A DNA stretch of 64,000 nt from Actinoplanes lobatus (GTDB lineage: Bacteria > Actinomycetota > Actinomycetes > Mycobacteriales > Micromonosporaceae), in assembly GCF_014205215.1 (NCBI RefSeq), contig NZ_JACHNC010000001.1:4221001-4285000 (forward strand), written 5' to 3'. The position numbers were made by a program, and so were the translations under genes. The notes under the pieces were generated by a model, which saw only the letters and a program-made list of their open reading frames with translations, did not search any database and was not told the origin of the DNA. Below, piece after piece: positions 1 to 11,135 of the stretch (the first letter of the stretch is position 1; the number at the start of each line of letters is the position of its first letter).

Positions 1-190
1 GGTCTGGGGCGCGCTGGGCGGCCCGGCCAAGCGGCTGGAACTGTTCGCCGGCGCCGGGTTCAGCGACCCGATCCTGGCCGCCGACACCGGGTTCAACCTG
101 GTGGTGGGCGCTGTGAAGGGCTTACGCCGGAGTTCTGGTGGTGGGCGCTGTGAAGGGCTTACGCCGGAGTTCTGGTGGTGGGCGCTATGA
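1..190 (+). CDS. Partial CDS, possible C-terminus of a class I SAM-dependent methyltransferase
   Basis: The frame starting at base 2 is open from the window edge and reads a stretch containing LELFAGAGFSDPILAADTGF then NLVVGA. A GF(S/G)-x-D ... TxFNLV ending is common at the C-terminus of class I SAM-dependent methyltransferases, which is the basis of the tentative call; no catalytic motif is inside the window. Without the 37-bp tandem duplication described separately, the gene would end NLVVGAMKS and stop at AGC-TGA, overlapping the end of the convergent histidine kinase gene. The extra copies shift the frame, so the present reading has about 25 unrelated residues and stops at 188-190. Confidence 0.4.
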   Translation, partial: VWGALGGPAKRLELFAGAGFSDPILAADTGFNLVVGAVKGLRRSSGGGRCEGLTPEFWWWAL

Positions 191-205
191 AGAGCTGACG
201 CCGGC
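98..205. repeat. 37-bp tandem repeat, about 2.8 copies, over two convergent gene ends
   Basis: A unit beginning CTGGTGGTGGGCGCT recurs at 98, 135 and 172 with a period of exactly 37 bases. The first two copies share CTGTGAAGGGCTTACGCCGG. The third reads CTATGAAGAGCTGACGCCGG and carries the real stop codons of both convergent genes. The period is not a multiple of three, so each added copy shifts the frame of the rightward gene. Confidence 0.9.
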
Positions 206-2206
206 GCCCAGGGCGGTGCGTACGGTGTTGACCAGCTTCTCCCGGTCGAATGGCTTGGCCAGGATCGTCGAGCCCGGCTCCAGGTTGTTGCCCTGCTCGT
301 CGAAGAGCGAGTCGGCGTACCCGGAGACGAAGACGACGCAGAGGCCGGGCCGTCGTCCGGCGGCGATGCGGGCCAGTTGGCGGCCGTTCATGCCGGGCAT
401 CACCACGTCGGTGACCAGGGCCGCCACCTCGCCGCCGTGCCGTTCCAGCAGGCGCAGTGCCTCGCCGGCGTCGGGCGCGGTGAGCACCCGGTATCCGGCG
501 CCGCTGAGGATCCGGGCGGTCACCTGGAGCACCGCCTCCTCGTCGTCGACCAGCAGCAGCGTCTCGCCGCCGGCCGGATCCTGCGGTGCGGTCTTCGGCG
601 GCGGGGCCGCCGGGATCATGCCGGCCATGGCGGGCAGGGTGAAGGTGGCGGTGGTGCCCTGCCCGACCCGGGATTCGATGGTGAGCTGGCCGCCGGCCTG
701 GCTGACGATGCCGTGCGCCGTGGACAGGCCCAGCCCGACCGTGCCGGTGGTCGACTTGGTGCTGAAGAACGGCTCGCAGCAGCGTTCGAGGACGTCGGAG
801 TCCATGCCGGTGCCGGTGTCGCGGACCTCGACCGCCGCCCGGTCGTCCTGCGCCGACGTGGTGATCGTGACGGCGCCGCCCTCCGGCATCGCTTCGGCGC
901 TGTTGCGGACCAGGTTGCGCAGGACCTGGGTGAGCTGTGCCGCGTCGGCTTTGACGGTGGGCAGTCCGGTGCCGAGGTTCAGCCGCAGGACGGTGCCCGG
1001 TCCGGCGGCGGCCCGCAGTGACGTCTCGCATTCGCGCAGCAGCGCGTTCATGTCGAGGGCGGTGGGCTGGTTGACCTCGCGGCGGCCGAAGGCGAGCAGT
1101 TGCTGGGTGAGGCCTTGGGCGCGTTCGCCGCCTTTGACGACCTGGGCCAGGTCGTCGATCAGGCTTTCCGCGGTGTCCGCCGGGATGCGGCCGTCGTCGC
1201 GGCCGTCGTTGATCGACTCGATGGCGAGGTTCACGTAGCCGAGGATCGCGCCGAGGATGTTGTTGAAGTCGTGTGCCGTGCCGCCGGCCATCCGGCGCAG
1301 GGCGTGCAGGCGTTCGGCGTCGCGGGTCCGGGTCTCGTCCTGCCGCCGCTCGGTCTCCTCCCGCAGCCGCTCCTCGGCCTGGGCCACGTCGGTGACGTCG
1401 TCGACCATCAGCACGCCGCCGGTCAGGCCGTCGTCCCCGTCGTGGATCTGCCGCAGGTGCACCCGCAGCGAGAGGATCTCGCCGTCCGGCCGGGTGATCC
1501 GGTGGGTGAACCGCAGTTCGGTGTCGGGACCCGCGCCGTGCAGCAGTTCCAGGGCGGCGTTCTGCGCGGGCCGGTCCAGGCAGGCCAGCCAGCCCTGCCC
1601 GAGGAGACGGTCCATCGGGGTCTGGAGGATTTCGGCGAAACGCGGGTTCACGTAGTCGGCGTGGCCGTGCCGGTCGATGATGCCGATGCCGACGGGGGAG
1701 GCCACCGCCATCGCCTCGAACCGGCGTTCGGTGTCGTGCAGCGCCCGTACCTTCTCGATGAGTTTGGCGTTGACCGCGTGCAGATGGGCCTGGGTGAAGT
1801 CCTCGCCCGTGTCGAGGTCGACGGTGACCGGCCCGGCGGCCAGCGCGGATTCGATCGCGTCGAGCAGGGTGCCCGGTTCTTCGGAGCGCAGCACCACCTG
1901 GCTCACGCCGCAGGCCTCGGCCAGCGGCCGGGTCTCCGGTTCCAGGTAGTTGGCGGTGTAGAAGATGACCGGTGCGGAGGCGGCCTCCCGGTCCGGGTCG
2001 GCACGCAGACGGTGGACCAGTTCCAGGCCGTCGATGCCGGGCATCAGCACGTCGGAGACGACCACGTCGGGGTGATGGGTGTGGGCGAGCCGGAGCGCGT
2101 CGGCGCCGTCCTTCGCCTCGATGACCTCGTGACCCCGGAAGCCGAGCAGCAGGCGCACGATGTCCCGGTTGGCGGCTACGTCGTCGACGACCATCACTGT
2201 CGCCAC
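185..2206 (-). CDS. Hybrid histidine kinase (REC-PAS-HisKA-HATPase-REC)
   Basis: This is a 673-aa cytoplasmic hybrid sensor kinase with no predicted membrane segment. In order: a receiver domain (about 1-118, acidic pair in VVDD and phospho-Asp in SDVLMPG), a linker, a PAS domain (about 155-275), a coiled HisKA segment with the phospho-acceptor in HDFNNILGAI (about 310), an HATPase_c domain with N- and G-box motifs (NLVRNSAEAMPEGG, DTGTGM), and a C-terminal receiver (LLLVDDEE, TDVVMPGMNG, conserved Lys in AKPF). The HDFNN type of H-box is usual for kinases with a terminal receiver. The GTG start at 2206 follows GAGGGA. It is divergent from a second hybrid kinase only about 40 bp away; the shared promoter region suggests joint expression. 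No DNA-binding output domain is present, so the final target is unknown. Confidence 0.9.
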   Translation of the reverse strand: MATVMVVDDVAANRDIVRLLLGFRGHEVIEAKDGADALRLAHTHHPDVVVSDVLMPGIDGLELVHRLRADPDREAASAPVIFYTANYLEPETRPLAEACGVSQVVLRSEEPGTLLDAIESALAAGPVTVDLDTGEDFTQAHLHAVNAKLIEKVRALHDTERRFEAMAVASPVGIGIIDRHGHADYVNPRFAEILQTPMDRLLGQGWLACLDRPAQNAALELLHGAGPDTELRFTHRITRPDGEILSLRVHLRQIHDGDDGLTGGVLMVDDVTDVAQAEERLREETERRQDETRTRDAERLHALRRMAGGTAHDFNNILGAILGYVNLAIESINDGRDDGRIPADTAESLIDDLAQVVKGGERAQGLTQQLLAFGRREVNQPTALDMNALLRECETSLRAAAGPGTVLRLNLGTGLPTVKADAAQLTQVLRNLVRNSAEAMPEGGAVTITTSAQDDRAAVEVRDTGTGMDSDVLERCCEPFFSTKSTTGTVGLGLSTAHGIVSQAGGQLTIESRVGQGTTATFTLPAMAGMIPAAPPPKTAPQDPAGGETLLLVDDEEAVLQVTARILSGAGYRVLTAPDAGEALRLLERHGGEVAALVTDVVMPGMNGRQLARIAAGRRPGLCVVFVSGYADSLFDEQGNNLEPGSTILAKPFDREKLVNTVRTALGAGVSSS

Positions 2207-2243
2207 GGAGGCTCCCTCAAGAAGAGAAGCATTTGATCAGGAT

Positions 2244-5477
<3,234 letters not shown>

Positions 5478-6420
5478 AGGCTGGTCACCGTCACGGTGGC
5501 CAGGGTCAGGCCGATGACGGCGAGCGACGCGTCGGTCGGGATGTCCGGTACGCCCGGCCAGGCACCGTGCGCCCAGTGCAGCACCAGCTTCACGCCGATG
5601 AAGGCGAGGATGACCGCGAGCCCGTAGTTGAGGTGCCGCAGCCGGTCCAGGACGTTGTGCAGCACGAAATACAGCGCCCGCAGGCCGAGCAGGGCGAACG
5701 CGTTCGTCGCGAACACCAGGTACGGGTCCTCGGTCACGCCGTAGACGGCCGGCACCGAATCGACCGCGAAGACCAGATCGGTCATGAAGACGGCCACCAC
5801 CACGAGCGCCAGCGGGGTGAGCGCGCGCCGGCCCCGCTCCACCACGGTCAGCCGGCCGCCGTGATAGTCGCCGGTCACCGGCATGAGCCGTCGCATCAGC
5901 CGCACGCTGCGCATGTGCTCGATGTCGACCCGGTACTGCTCGTGGCGCATCGCCTCCCGGAACACCTTCACCGCGGTCGCCAGCAGCACCGCCCCGAACA
6001 GCAGGAACGCCCACGCCCCGCTGCGCAGCACGACCGCGCCGGCCGCGATGAAGACGGCCCGCAGCACCAGGGCGCCGGCGATCCCGTACAGCAGCACCCG
6101 CTGCGCCAGCCGCGGAGGCACCGCGAACGCCGCCAGCAGCAGCATGAAGACGAACAGGTTGTCGACCGACAGCGACTTCTCCACCACGTAACCGGTGAAG
6201 AACTCCACGGCCGGGCGTCGTCCGTACACCTGCCAGAGAAGGACCCCGAACGCGGCCGGAAGCGCGAGATAGAAGAGTGACCAGCCGACCGCCTCGCGCA
6301 TCCCCACGTCGTGGGGGCGATGGGTGATCGCGAAATCGGCGATGAGCAGGCCCAGCAGAACGGCGACGCTGATCGCCCAGAGCTGCGGAGACGCGATGGA
6401 CGGAAGATCGAGCACGGGGC

Positions 6421-6552
6421 CCCCTCGGACACGTGTCATCGTCCGAGGTCTCCCTCACCCGCCGCACCCTGCACGCCGGGCGAACGCACGAGGGCACGTC
6501 CGCGTGCCCGTGGTGACCGCCACGCTCTCGTGGAGGTACTCCCCTCGGGGGC
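6421..6552 (-). promoter_or_regulatory. yybP-ykoY-like Mn2+ riboswitch with RBS-sequestering platform
   Basis: On the minus strand the leader reads CCGAGGGGAGTACC (about 6548-6535) and ends with GGGTGAGGGAGACCTCGG (about 6461-6443). GGGGAGTA and GAGACC are the two hallmark segments of the yybP-ykoY aptamer, and CCGAGG/CCTCGG would form its P1 stem. The 3' P1 strand can instead pair with sequence over the ribosome-binding site: CCTCGGAC (6448-6441) and GTCCGAGG (6430-6423) are perfectly complementary with a 10-nt loop. The GAGGGG site for GTG 6415 overlaps that second arm. The predicted logic is translational ON: ligand keeps P1 closed and frees the RBS. Inner helices were not folded computationally. 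Confidence 0.68.
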
Positions 6553-6687
6553 AGCATAGGCAGACCCGGCCCGGCACACCATGCCAACCGTGGATTCCGC
6601 CGAATCGGTTGACGACCGCCGCCACCGGGGGGACGGTGGGATTCCGGCTGCTCAACGCAGTCGCCGGCGGCCCCGAGGAGGTCCGCG

Positions 6688-6798
6688 ATGTTCGTCGAGA
6701 CAGTGCTCGCCGGCCTGCTGATCCTCTGCATGCTGATCAGCATGGCCGCGCTGTCGGCACCACATCACCGGCGCCGTCGCCGGCGCCGGCACGGATGA
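6688..6798 (+). CDS. Small membrane protein with arginine-rich tail
   Basis: This 36-aa ORF starts at ATG 6688, six nucleotides after a strong GAGGAGG. It reads MFVETVLAGLLILCMLISMA and then a tail with seven consecutive Arg residues after SAPHH. A single hydrophobic helix followed by a basic cytoplasmic tail fits a type of small actinobacterial membrane peptide. The RBS is the main support. No family was recognised and the function is unknown. It stands alone between the divergent riboswitch/terC leader and the convergent hydrolase gene. Confidence 0.55.
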   Translation: MFVETVLAGLLILCMLISMAALSAPHHRRRRRRRHG

Positions 6799-6835
6799 CA
6801 GGCTCGGCTCGGATCAGGTCGCGCGGGGGCGCGGC

Positions 6836-7504
6836 TCAGATCAGGTCGCTCAGGGTCGCGGCGAAACGCGCGGGCGCGCGCAGATGCGGAAAACCGGGCC
6901 GTTTCGCGACTCGCGCCGGGACTCCCTTGGAAAACCAGCACCGGTACGAGTCCCGCAGCCGCCGATCCCCGCGCGGCACCGCGAACTGGCGGTACGCGGC
7001 CGGCACCCCGGCCAGGTCGGCGCCGGCCTGATGCTGCTCCGGGCTCTCCGGTGGCGCCTCGGCCGGCTCGTCGAAGGTCAGCACGGCCCGGGTCGCGTAG
7101 GCGGCCGCGAACGCCTCCGCCAGCAGCGCGCCCTCGCCCTGGCCGACCAGCACCGGGGCGCGGTGCAGCTCCAGGTCACGGACCAGCACGGCCAGATCCC
7201 GGGCCAGCGCGTCCAGATCGTTGTCGCCGCGGGCGGCGGACTGGCCGTGGCCGGGGAGATCCACGGCGATGACGGTGCACGGGCCGGTCAGCTCGGCCGC
7301 GACCGGCCACCAGATGGTGCGGTCGTAGAACAGGCCGTGCAGCAGGACCACCGGGCGGCCGAAGCTGCCCCAACGGTCGTAGACCAGCAGATTCTTCGGA
7401 GTTCCGTAGGCGTGGGTGGTGCGGCGCGGGGGTTGAGGATGCACGGCGTGGGGTCTTCCTGAATCGGGGGGAACCCAAACATGCAGTGTCATCCCGGGGT
7501 ACAC
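6836..7504 (-). CDS. Alpha/beta-hydrolase fold protein lacking catalytic Ser and His
   Basis: The 222-aa protein has a clear alpha/beta-hydrolase fold: oxyanion strand VVLLHGLFYDRTIWW (about 50-65), AVDLPGHGQSAARG and a nucleophile-elbow segment. The elbow reads VLVGQGEGALLA where active relatives have G-x-S-x-G, so the nucleophile Ser is Gly. The usual C-terminal GHFPHLE-like segment reads PGFPHLRAP, so the catalytic His is also replaced by Gly. It should be a non-catalytic binding or regulatory protein. GTG 7504 is preferred because GAGGA lies 7 nt upstream. It is divergent from an AraC-type regulator that may control it. Confidence 0.75.
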   Translation of the reverse strand: MYPGMTLHVWVPPDSGRPHAVHPQPPRRTTHAYGTPKNLLVYDRWGSFGRPVVLLHGLFYDRTIWWPVAAELTGPCTVIAVDLPGHGQSAARGDNDLDALARDLAVLVRDLELHRAPVLVGQGEGALLAEAFAAAYATRAVLTFDEPAEAPPESPEQHQAGADLAGVPAAYRQFAVPRGDRRLRDSYRCWFSKGVPARVAKRPGFPHLRAPARFAATLSDLI

Positions 7505-7581
7505 CAAACATTCCTCGAAATTGATCTTTTAGAGTCCCCCGTCCGTACCGTTTCAGGTTCCGCCGCCTAACGTGAGCAGGC

Positions 7582-8553
7582 ATGGCGTTCGTTCTCGACA
7601 CCGCGGCCCTGCCCGCCACCGAACGTGTGGAGGCCGTGCACACCGCGATGATGTTCGCCTCCGCCCCCTGCCACGTCATCCACGAGAACCCGGCCGGCCC
7701 GGTACACGCCCGGATGGAGGTGTGGGACCTCGGCGACACCAACATTTTCACCTGCCGCTCCTCCGGCCTGCGGCTGCTGCGCACCGCCAAACTGGCCCGG
7801 CAGGACGCCATGCCGGTGATCTCACTGGCCGTCCAGCGGGAGGGCTACGGCCGCCTCGACCAGCACGGCCACCAGCGGGTCACACCGTCCGGCGAACTGC
7901 TCGGCGTCGACCTCTCCGGCGCCTACGACTACTCCTGGTCCGGCGACGGGGCGGCCGGGTGCGTACAGATCCCGCTCGACCAGCTCGATCTGCCCCTCGA
8001 CGCGATCCGTGAGGCGCTCGGCAACCTGCGGGCCAGCCCGCTCTACCGCCTGGTCACCGCCCACATCGCCACCCTGTCCCGGGACCGGGCCCGGATCACC
8101 GCCGACCCCACCGCCCCCACCGTGGCCGCAGCCACCGTCGACCTGGTCCGGGCGCTGCTCGCGTCGGCCACCCGCAGCGAACGGCACACCCGCCGCGCCC
8201 TCGCCGAAACCCTGCTCACCCGGATCCGCGCGCATGTCCGCCACCACCTGACCGACCCCGGCCTCACCCCCGCCCGGATCGCCGCGGTCCACAACATCTC
8301 CCTGCGCCAGCTCTACAAACTCTGCGCCGGCGCCGGCCTCAGCCTGGAACAGTGGATCATCAACGAACGCCTCCGCGGCGCCCGCCACGACCTGCTCCAC
8401 CCGGGCCACCAGCACCAGCCGGTCACCGCGATCGCCCACTCCTGGGGATTCCGCGACGTCACCCACTTCACCCGCCGTTTCAAGGCCCGCTACGGCCTCA
8501 CCCCCTCCCAGCTGCGCCGCGCCTCGGCCGACGCCCGTCGCCCCGGCATTTAG
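7582..8553 (+). CDS. AraC-family transcriptional regulator
   Basis: The 323-aa protein has an N-terminal AraC_binding_2-like sensor region (about 20-190) and a C-terminal double helix-turn-helix (about 215-315). The HTH includes LTPARIAAVHNISLRQLYKL and the AraC signature around IAHSWGFRDVTHFTRRFKARYGLTPSQLR. Such proteins bind direct repeats as activators. The short 77-bp divergent gap with the inactive-hydrolase gene is a probable shared operator region. Its stop codon (8551-8553) directly abuts the left end of a long non-coding composite repeat. Confidence 0.87.
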   Translation: MAFVLDTAALPATERVEAVHTAMMFASAPCHVIHENPAGPVHARMEVWDLGDTNIFTCRSSGLRLLRTAKLARQDAMPVISLAVQREGYGRLDQHGHQRVTPSGELLGVDLSGAYDYSWSGDGAAGCVQIPLDQLDLPLDAIREALGNLRASPLYRLVTAHIATLSRDRARITADPTAPTVAAATVDLVRALLASATRSERHTRRALAETLLTRIRAHVRHHLTDPGLTPARIAAVHNISLRQLYKLCAGAGLSLEQWIINERLRGARHDLLHPGHQHQPVTAIAHSWGFRDVTHFTRRFKARYGLTPSQLRRASADARRPGI

Positions 8554-8738
8554 CGCCTTTCTTGTACGCGTGTTCTTGTCCCGCCTTTTCAGGGCCGTCC
8601 CGTCCGGTCGGCGCGCGCTTGCTGCCCGCTCCGGCCTGTGCCGCGCCCGCCGGGCGGAGATCGGTACCCGGGCGCCTGCCACCCGCTGCTTTCGGTCCCG
8701 CTGGGTGGGTGGTTGCGGTGTTGCCGGCCGGGCTGCCG

Positions 8739-9085
8739 GGTTGCCCTCTGCGGTAGCGCCGGTCGCCCGGTGCGGTGGTCCCGCTCTTGCTTTCCAGGCG
8801 CGGGGGTTGCCTGCTCGCGGCCGTTGCGCCGGTCGCCCTCAGTGGGTGGTCGCGGTCTTGCTTCCCATGCACCGGGGTTGCCCACTCCCGGCCGTTGCGC
8901 CGGTCGCTGCGGGTGGGTGGTCACGGTGGTGCTTCCCAGGCGCCGGGGGTTGCCTGCTTGCGGCCGTTGCGCCGGTCGGGCTGGGTGGGTGGTTGCGGTG
9001 TTGCTTCCCAGGCACGGGGGTTGCCCGCTTCCGGCCGTCACGCCGTTCCCTCTGGGCGGGTGGTCGCGCTTTCACGAGGGTGGGC
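8739..9085 (+). repeat. 71-bp tandem array, left arm of copy 1
   Basis: Units starting at GGTTGCC recur at 8739, 8805, 8876, 8948 and 9019, with periods of 66, 71, 72 and 71. Each contains GGCCGTTGCGCCGGTCG then GTGGGTGGT(C/T)GCGGT and TTGCTTCCCAGGC. There are no spacers between units, so this is not a CRISPR array. The unit has many self-complementary GC tracts. Confidence 0.9.
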
Positions 9086-9416
9086 GCGCATGGTGGTGTT
9101 GTGGTCGCCTGCGTGCCCTATCGGGGCGATGGCCGCTCATGCGGCGGCTTTCGTGCGCGCTCACCGCCGAAAGCCCGGCCGGCCGGCACTCCGCGTGAGC
9201 GAGGGACCCGGTTCACCATCTCTTGTGGAAGATCGAGGTGGCCTGAGGGCCTCTTTCCCGGTTGTTGCCGGGGTGGATGTCACGTCGCTTGTTCGCGTGT
9301 TTCCCGTCTTTGCCGCGAGGTTAGGCCGGTCATCGTCGGCCGCGCGAGTCATCCGCAGGAATCGATGTAGATCTCGGGTGATCGTCACCGAACGCGGGAT
9401 CTTGCGCCATTGTGGC

Positions 9417-9697
9417 CATCCGGGAGTCTCCTTCTTGGGCGTTCGCGGTTCTACGTCAAGCGCCCGGTCGGGCGAACCACCAAATGGAGGGCGCCGTCCG
9501 CCGCGCTGGACGGAAATGGGGCTTTCGCCGGAAGCAGGTGCCCGTTTCGCCCGCTTTGTGTGCCGCTGTTGTGCGATCTTGAACGATTTGCCACCCGAGG
9601 CGGTGGTGAATCGTTCAAGATCGCTCCGGGGGGCGCGTCCTGCTGGCGAGGGATTGCGGATTCGGCCGTGGGCGGCCAAGAAGAAGACTCCCGGATG
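9417..9697. repeat. Nested 23-bp inverted repeats bounding the copy 1 core
   Basis: Arms at 9417-9439 (CATCCGGGAGTCTCC...) and 9675-9697 (...GACTCCCGGATG) match as inverted repeats at 21 of 23 positions. They enclose a 235-bp interior that includes the core palindrome. The layout resembles a small non-autonomous transposable unit, but no target-site duplication is visible. Copy 2 shares the interior but not these arms. Confidence 0.7.
9573..9624. repeat. Perfect 16-bp palindrome in the core of copy 1
   Basis: GCGATCTTGAACGATT (9573-9588) and its exact reverse complement (9609-9624) flank a 20-nt loop. The same structure occurs in copy 2 at 21709-21760 with 14 of 16 pairs and the same loop length. 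It could be a cruciform, a hairpin RNA or a recombinase/regulator site. Confidence 0.9.
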
Positions 9698-9838
9698 TAT
9701 CCGATAACCCAAGGTCTTCCAGCAGAAATGGATCATGGGCGATGATTGGCCGCCGGACAACAGCCAGGAATCAAGATCGGCCCGACAGCCGCCATCGCCC
9801 AAGATCGCCGGCGGGTCGGGGGTGACGCCGCAGCCATC

Positions 9839-9959
9839 CGCATGCGCGACTCGACATCGCGGCCACCCACAACCGAGAAACAGGCTCCAGAACAGCACGG
9901 ATGTACCACTGCACCCTCACGTATCCAAGATTGCGGTCACGGTGAGTGACTTCCGGTGG
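9839..9959. repeat. About 120-bp segment shared with copy 2
   Basis: This segment runs from GCATGCGCGACTCGACATCG to GGTCACGGTGAGTGACTTCC and recurs at 21850-21968 at high identity. In both copies it sits beside the right arm in the same orientation, whereas the adjacent core is inverted. Confidence 0.85.
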
Positions 9960-9989
9960 CTCCGTGGCGCGACCGGTATCAAGCGCCAC

Positions 9990-10222
9990 CACCCACCCGA
10001 CGCGACCGGCGGGACGGCCGGGAGCAGCGCCTCGGGTGCCTGGCGATCATCACCGCAACCACCCGCCTGGCGGGATCGGCGGGACGGCCGGGAGCGGCGT
10101 CCAGGTTGCCTGGCGATCACTACCGCAACCACCCGCCCAGAGGGAGCGGCGTGACGGCAGGTAGAGGGCAGCCCCGGGGCAAGCACAAACCGCAACCACC
10201 CACCCGGGGCGAGCGGCAGGAA
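9990..10222 (-). repeat. 70-bp tandem array, right arm of copy 1
   Basis: GACGGCCGGGAG-type unit starts recur at about 10013, 10083 and 10153, a period of 70. The units are the reverse complement of the left-arm units (GGTGCCTGGCGATCA...CCGCAACCACCCGCC) and show more divergence than the left arm. Confidence 0.8.
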
Positions 10223-10388
10223 CATGCGGGAGTGGCCAACCGGTCCACGCCCGGCGGGGGCGGCACAGGCTGGAGTGGGCAGCGAGAAGGGCCGGGCGGG
10301 CGGAACGGGACGAATGGGAACGGGACGGCGGCACGCGTACAAGAAAAGGAAGCGGAAGAGAAACGCGGACCTCGACCACGGACGATCT

Positions 10389-11105
10389 TCAGCGGCCGGT
10401 GGTGCTGAAATGCATATAGTCCTTCAACGTGGTCCAGTGGCCGCCCCATGTGAAGCCCTCGCGGGTGAAAGCGGTGACCGCGCCGTTCGCGTGCAGCATG
10501 CCTGGGTGGTGGGCGTCGCGGGCCAGCCAGGCGGCGCTGTTCGGTGGGTCGAGGTAGTTGCCGCGGATCATCGGGTTCTGGCGTGGGTTGATGTCGACGG
10601 CCCGGCCGTACGCGTGCTGTGACCAGGTTTTCGTCCCGGCCACGTAGCGGCATTCGTAGCCCTTCGTGAGGACCGTCTCGTCGGGGACCACGGCCGGTGG
10701 CATCGCCATGATCGGGAAGCGGCGGCGGTAGAGGGTGGCGAACGCCCGCTGGGTGGGGCGTGTCAGGGTGCGGTGCATGGTGAGGTGGCCGTCGTGGGCG
10801 CGGCCGTCGAAGCCGAGGTAGCGGACCCAGATGCGGCGCAGGTCGGTGGCGCGCAGCGGGCAGTGTGCCGGTTCGGGGGCGGTCAGCGGCTCGATGTGGG
10901 TGCGCCAGCGGGGCAGCGGCGCGGCGGGTGGGGTGAGCCGGAGCATGCCGTCCACCGAGAGCGCCGTCCGGCCGTTCCATCTGCGCAGGTCGGCGACGCT
11001 GTGACCGTACCGGGCGGCGACGCCGGAGAGGGTGTCGCCGGGCCGGACGACGTGCACCGGCGGGCCGGGCGGGAGCAGGAGCAGGGCGGTGAGCAGTCGG
11101 ATCAC
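10389..11105 (-). CDS. Secreted LysM-domain M15-type peptidase
   Basis: The 238-aa protein starts at GTG 11105 with a short signal peptide (MIRLLTALLLLPPGPP). A LysM peptidoglycan-binding module follows (about 18-60, HVVRPGDTLSGVAARYGHSV). The C-terminal region (about 130-238) is a VanY-like peptidase_M15_4 domain with zinc-site motifs QHAYGRAVDIN and DYMHFS. It should act outside the membrane, cutting peptide cross-links or stem peptides of the wall. It is 30 bp downstream of the giant kinase/GGDEF gene on the same strand and is probably its operon partner. Its 3' end faces the composite repeat. Confidence 0.85.
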   Translation of the reverse strand: MIRLLTALLLLPPGPPVHVVRPGDTLSGVAARYGHSVADLRRWNGRTALSVDGMLRLTPPAAPLPRWRTHIEPLTAPEPAHCPLRATDLRRIWVRYLGFDGRAHDGHLTMHRTLTRPTQRAFATLYRRRFPIMAMPPAVVPDETVLTKGYECRYVAGTKTWSQHAYGRAVDINPRQNPMIRGNYLDPPNSAAWLARDAHHPGMLHANGAVTAFTREGFTWGGHWTTLKDYMHFSTTGR

Positions 11106-11135
11106 AACCGTCCAGTCTTCCCGTCCGGGGCGTTC

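Larger units (their letters stand above)
8554..10355. repeat. Composite palindromic intergenic element, copy 1 (1.8 kb)
   Basis: This gene-free stretch lies between two convergent genes and is built as an imperfect giant inverted repeat. The ends carry a roughly 120-bp module: left 8554-8670, right about 10225-10355 in reverse complement. Both contain CTTGTACGCGTG and CTGTGCCGC...CGCCGGGCG. Inside each end are head-to-tail 70-72-bp units in opposite orientations (8739-9085 left, about 9990-10220 right). The middle (9086-9960) holds a perfect palindrome, a nested inverted repeat and a segment shared with copy 2. The long ORFs across it are repeat-driven, lack good RBSs and match no family I recognise. 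Confidence 0.85.

Noticed and set aside
8739..9085. CRISPR array
   Set aside because: Units of 71 bp are contiguous with no unique spacers, and no cas gene is near.
8554..10388. Several open frames of 100-310 codons on both strands
   Set aside because: They cross tandem repeats, show repeat-derived low-complexity sequence, lack RBSs and match no family motif. High GC gives long chance frames.
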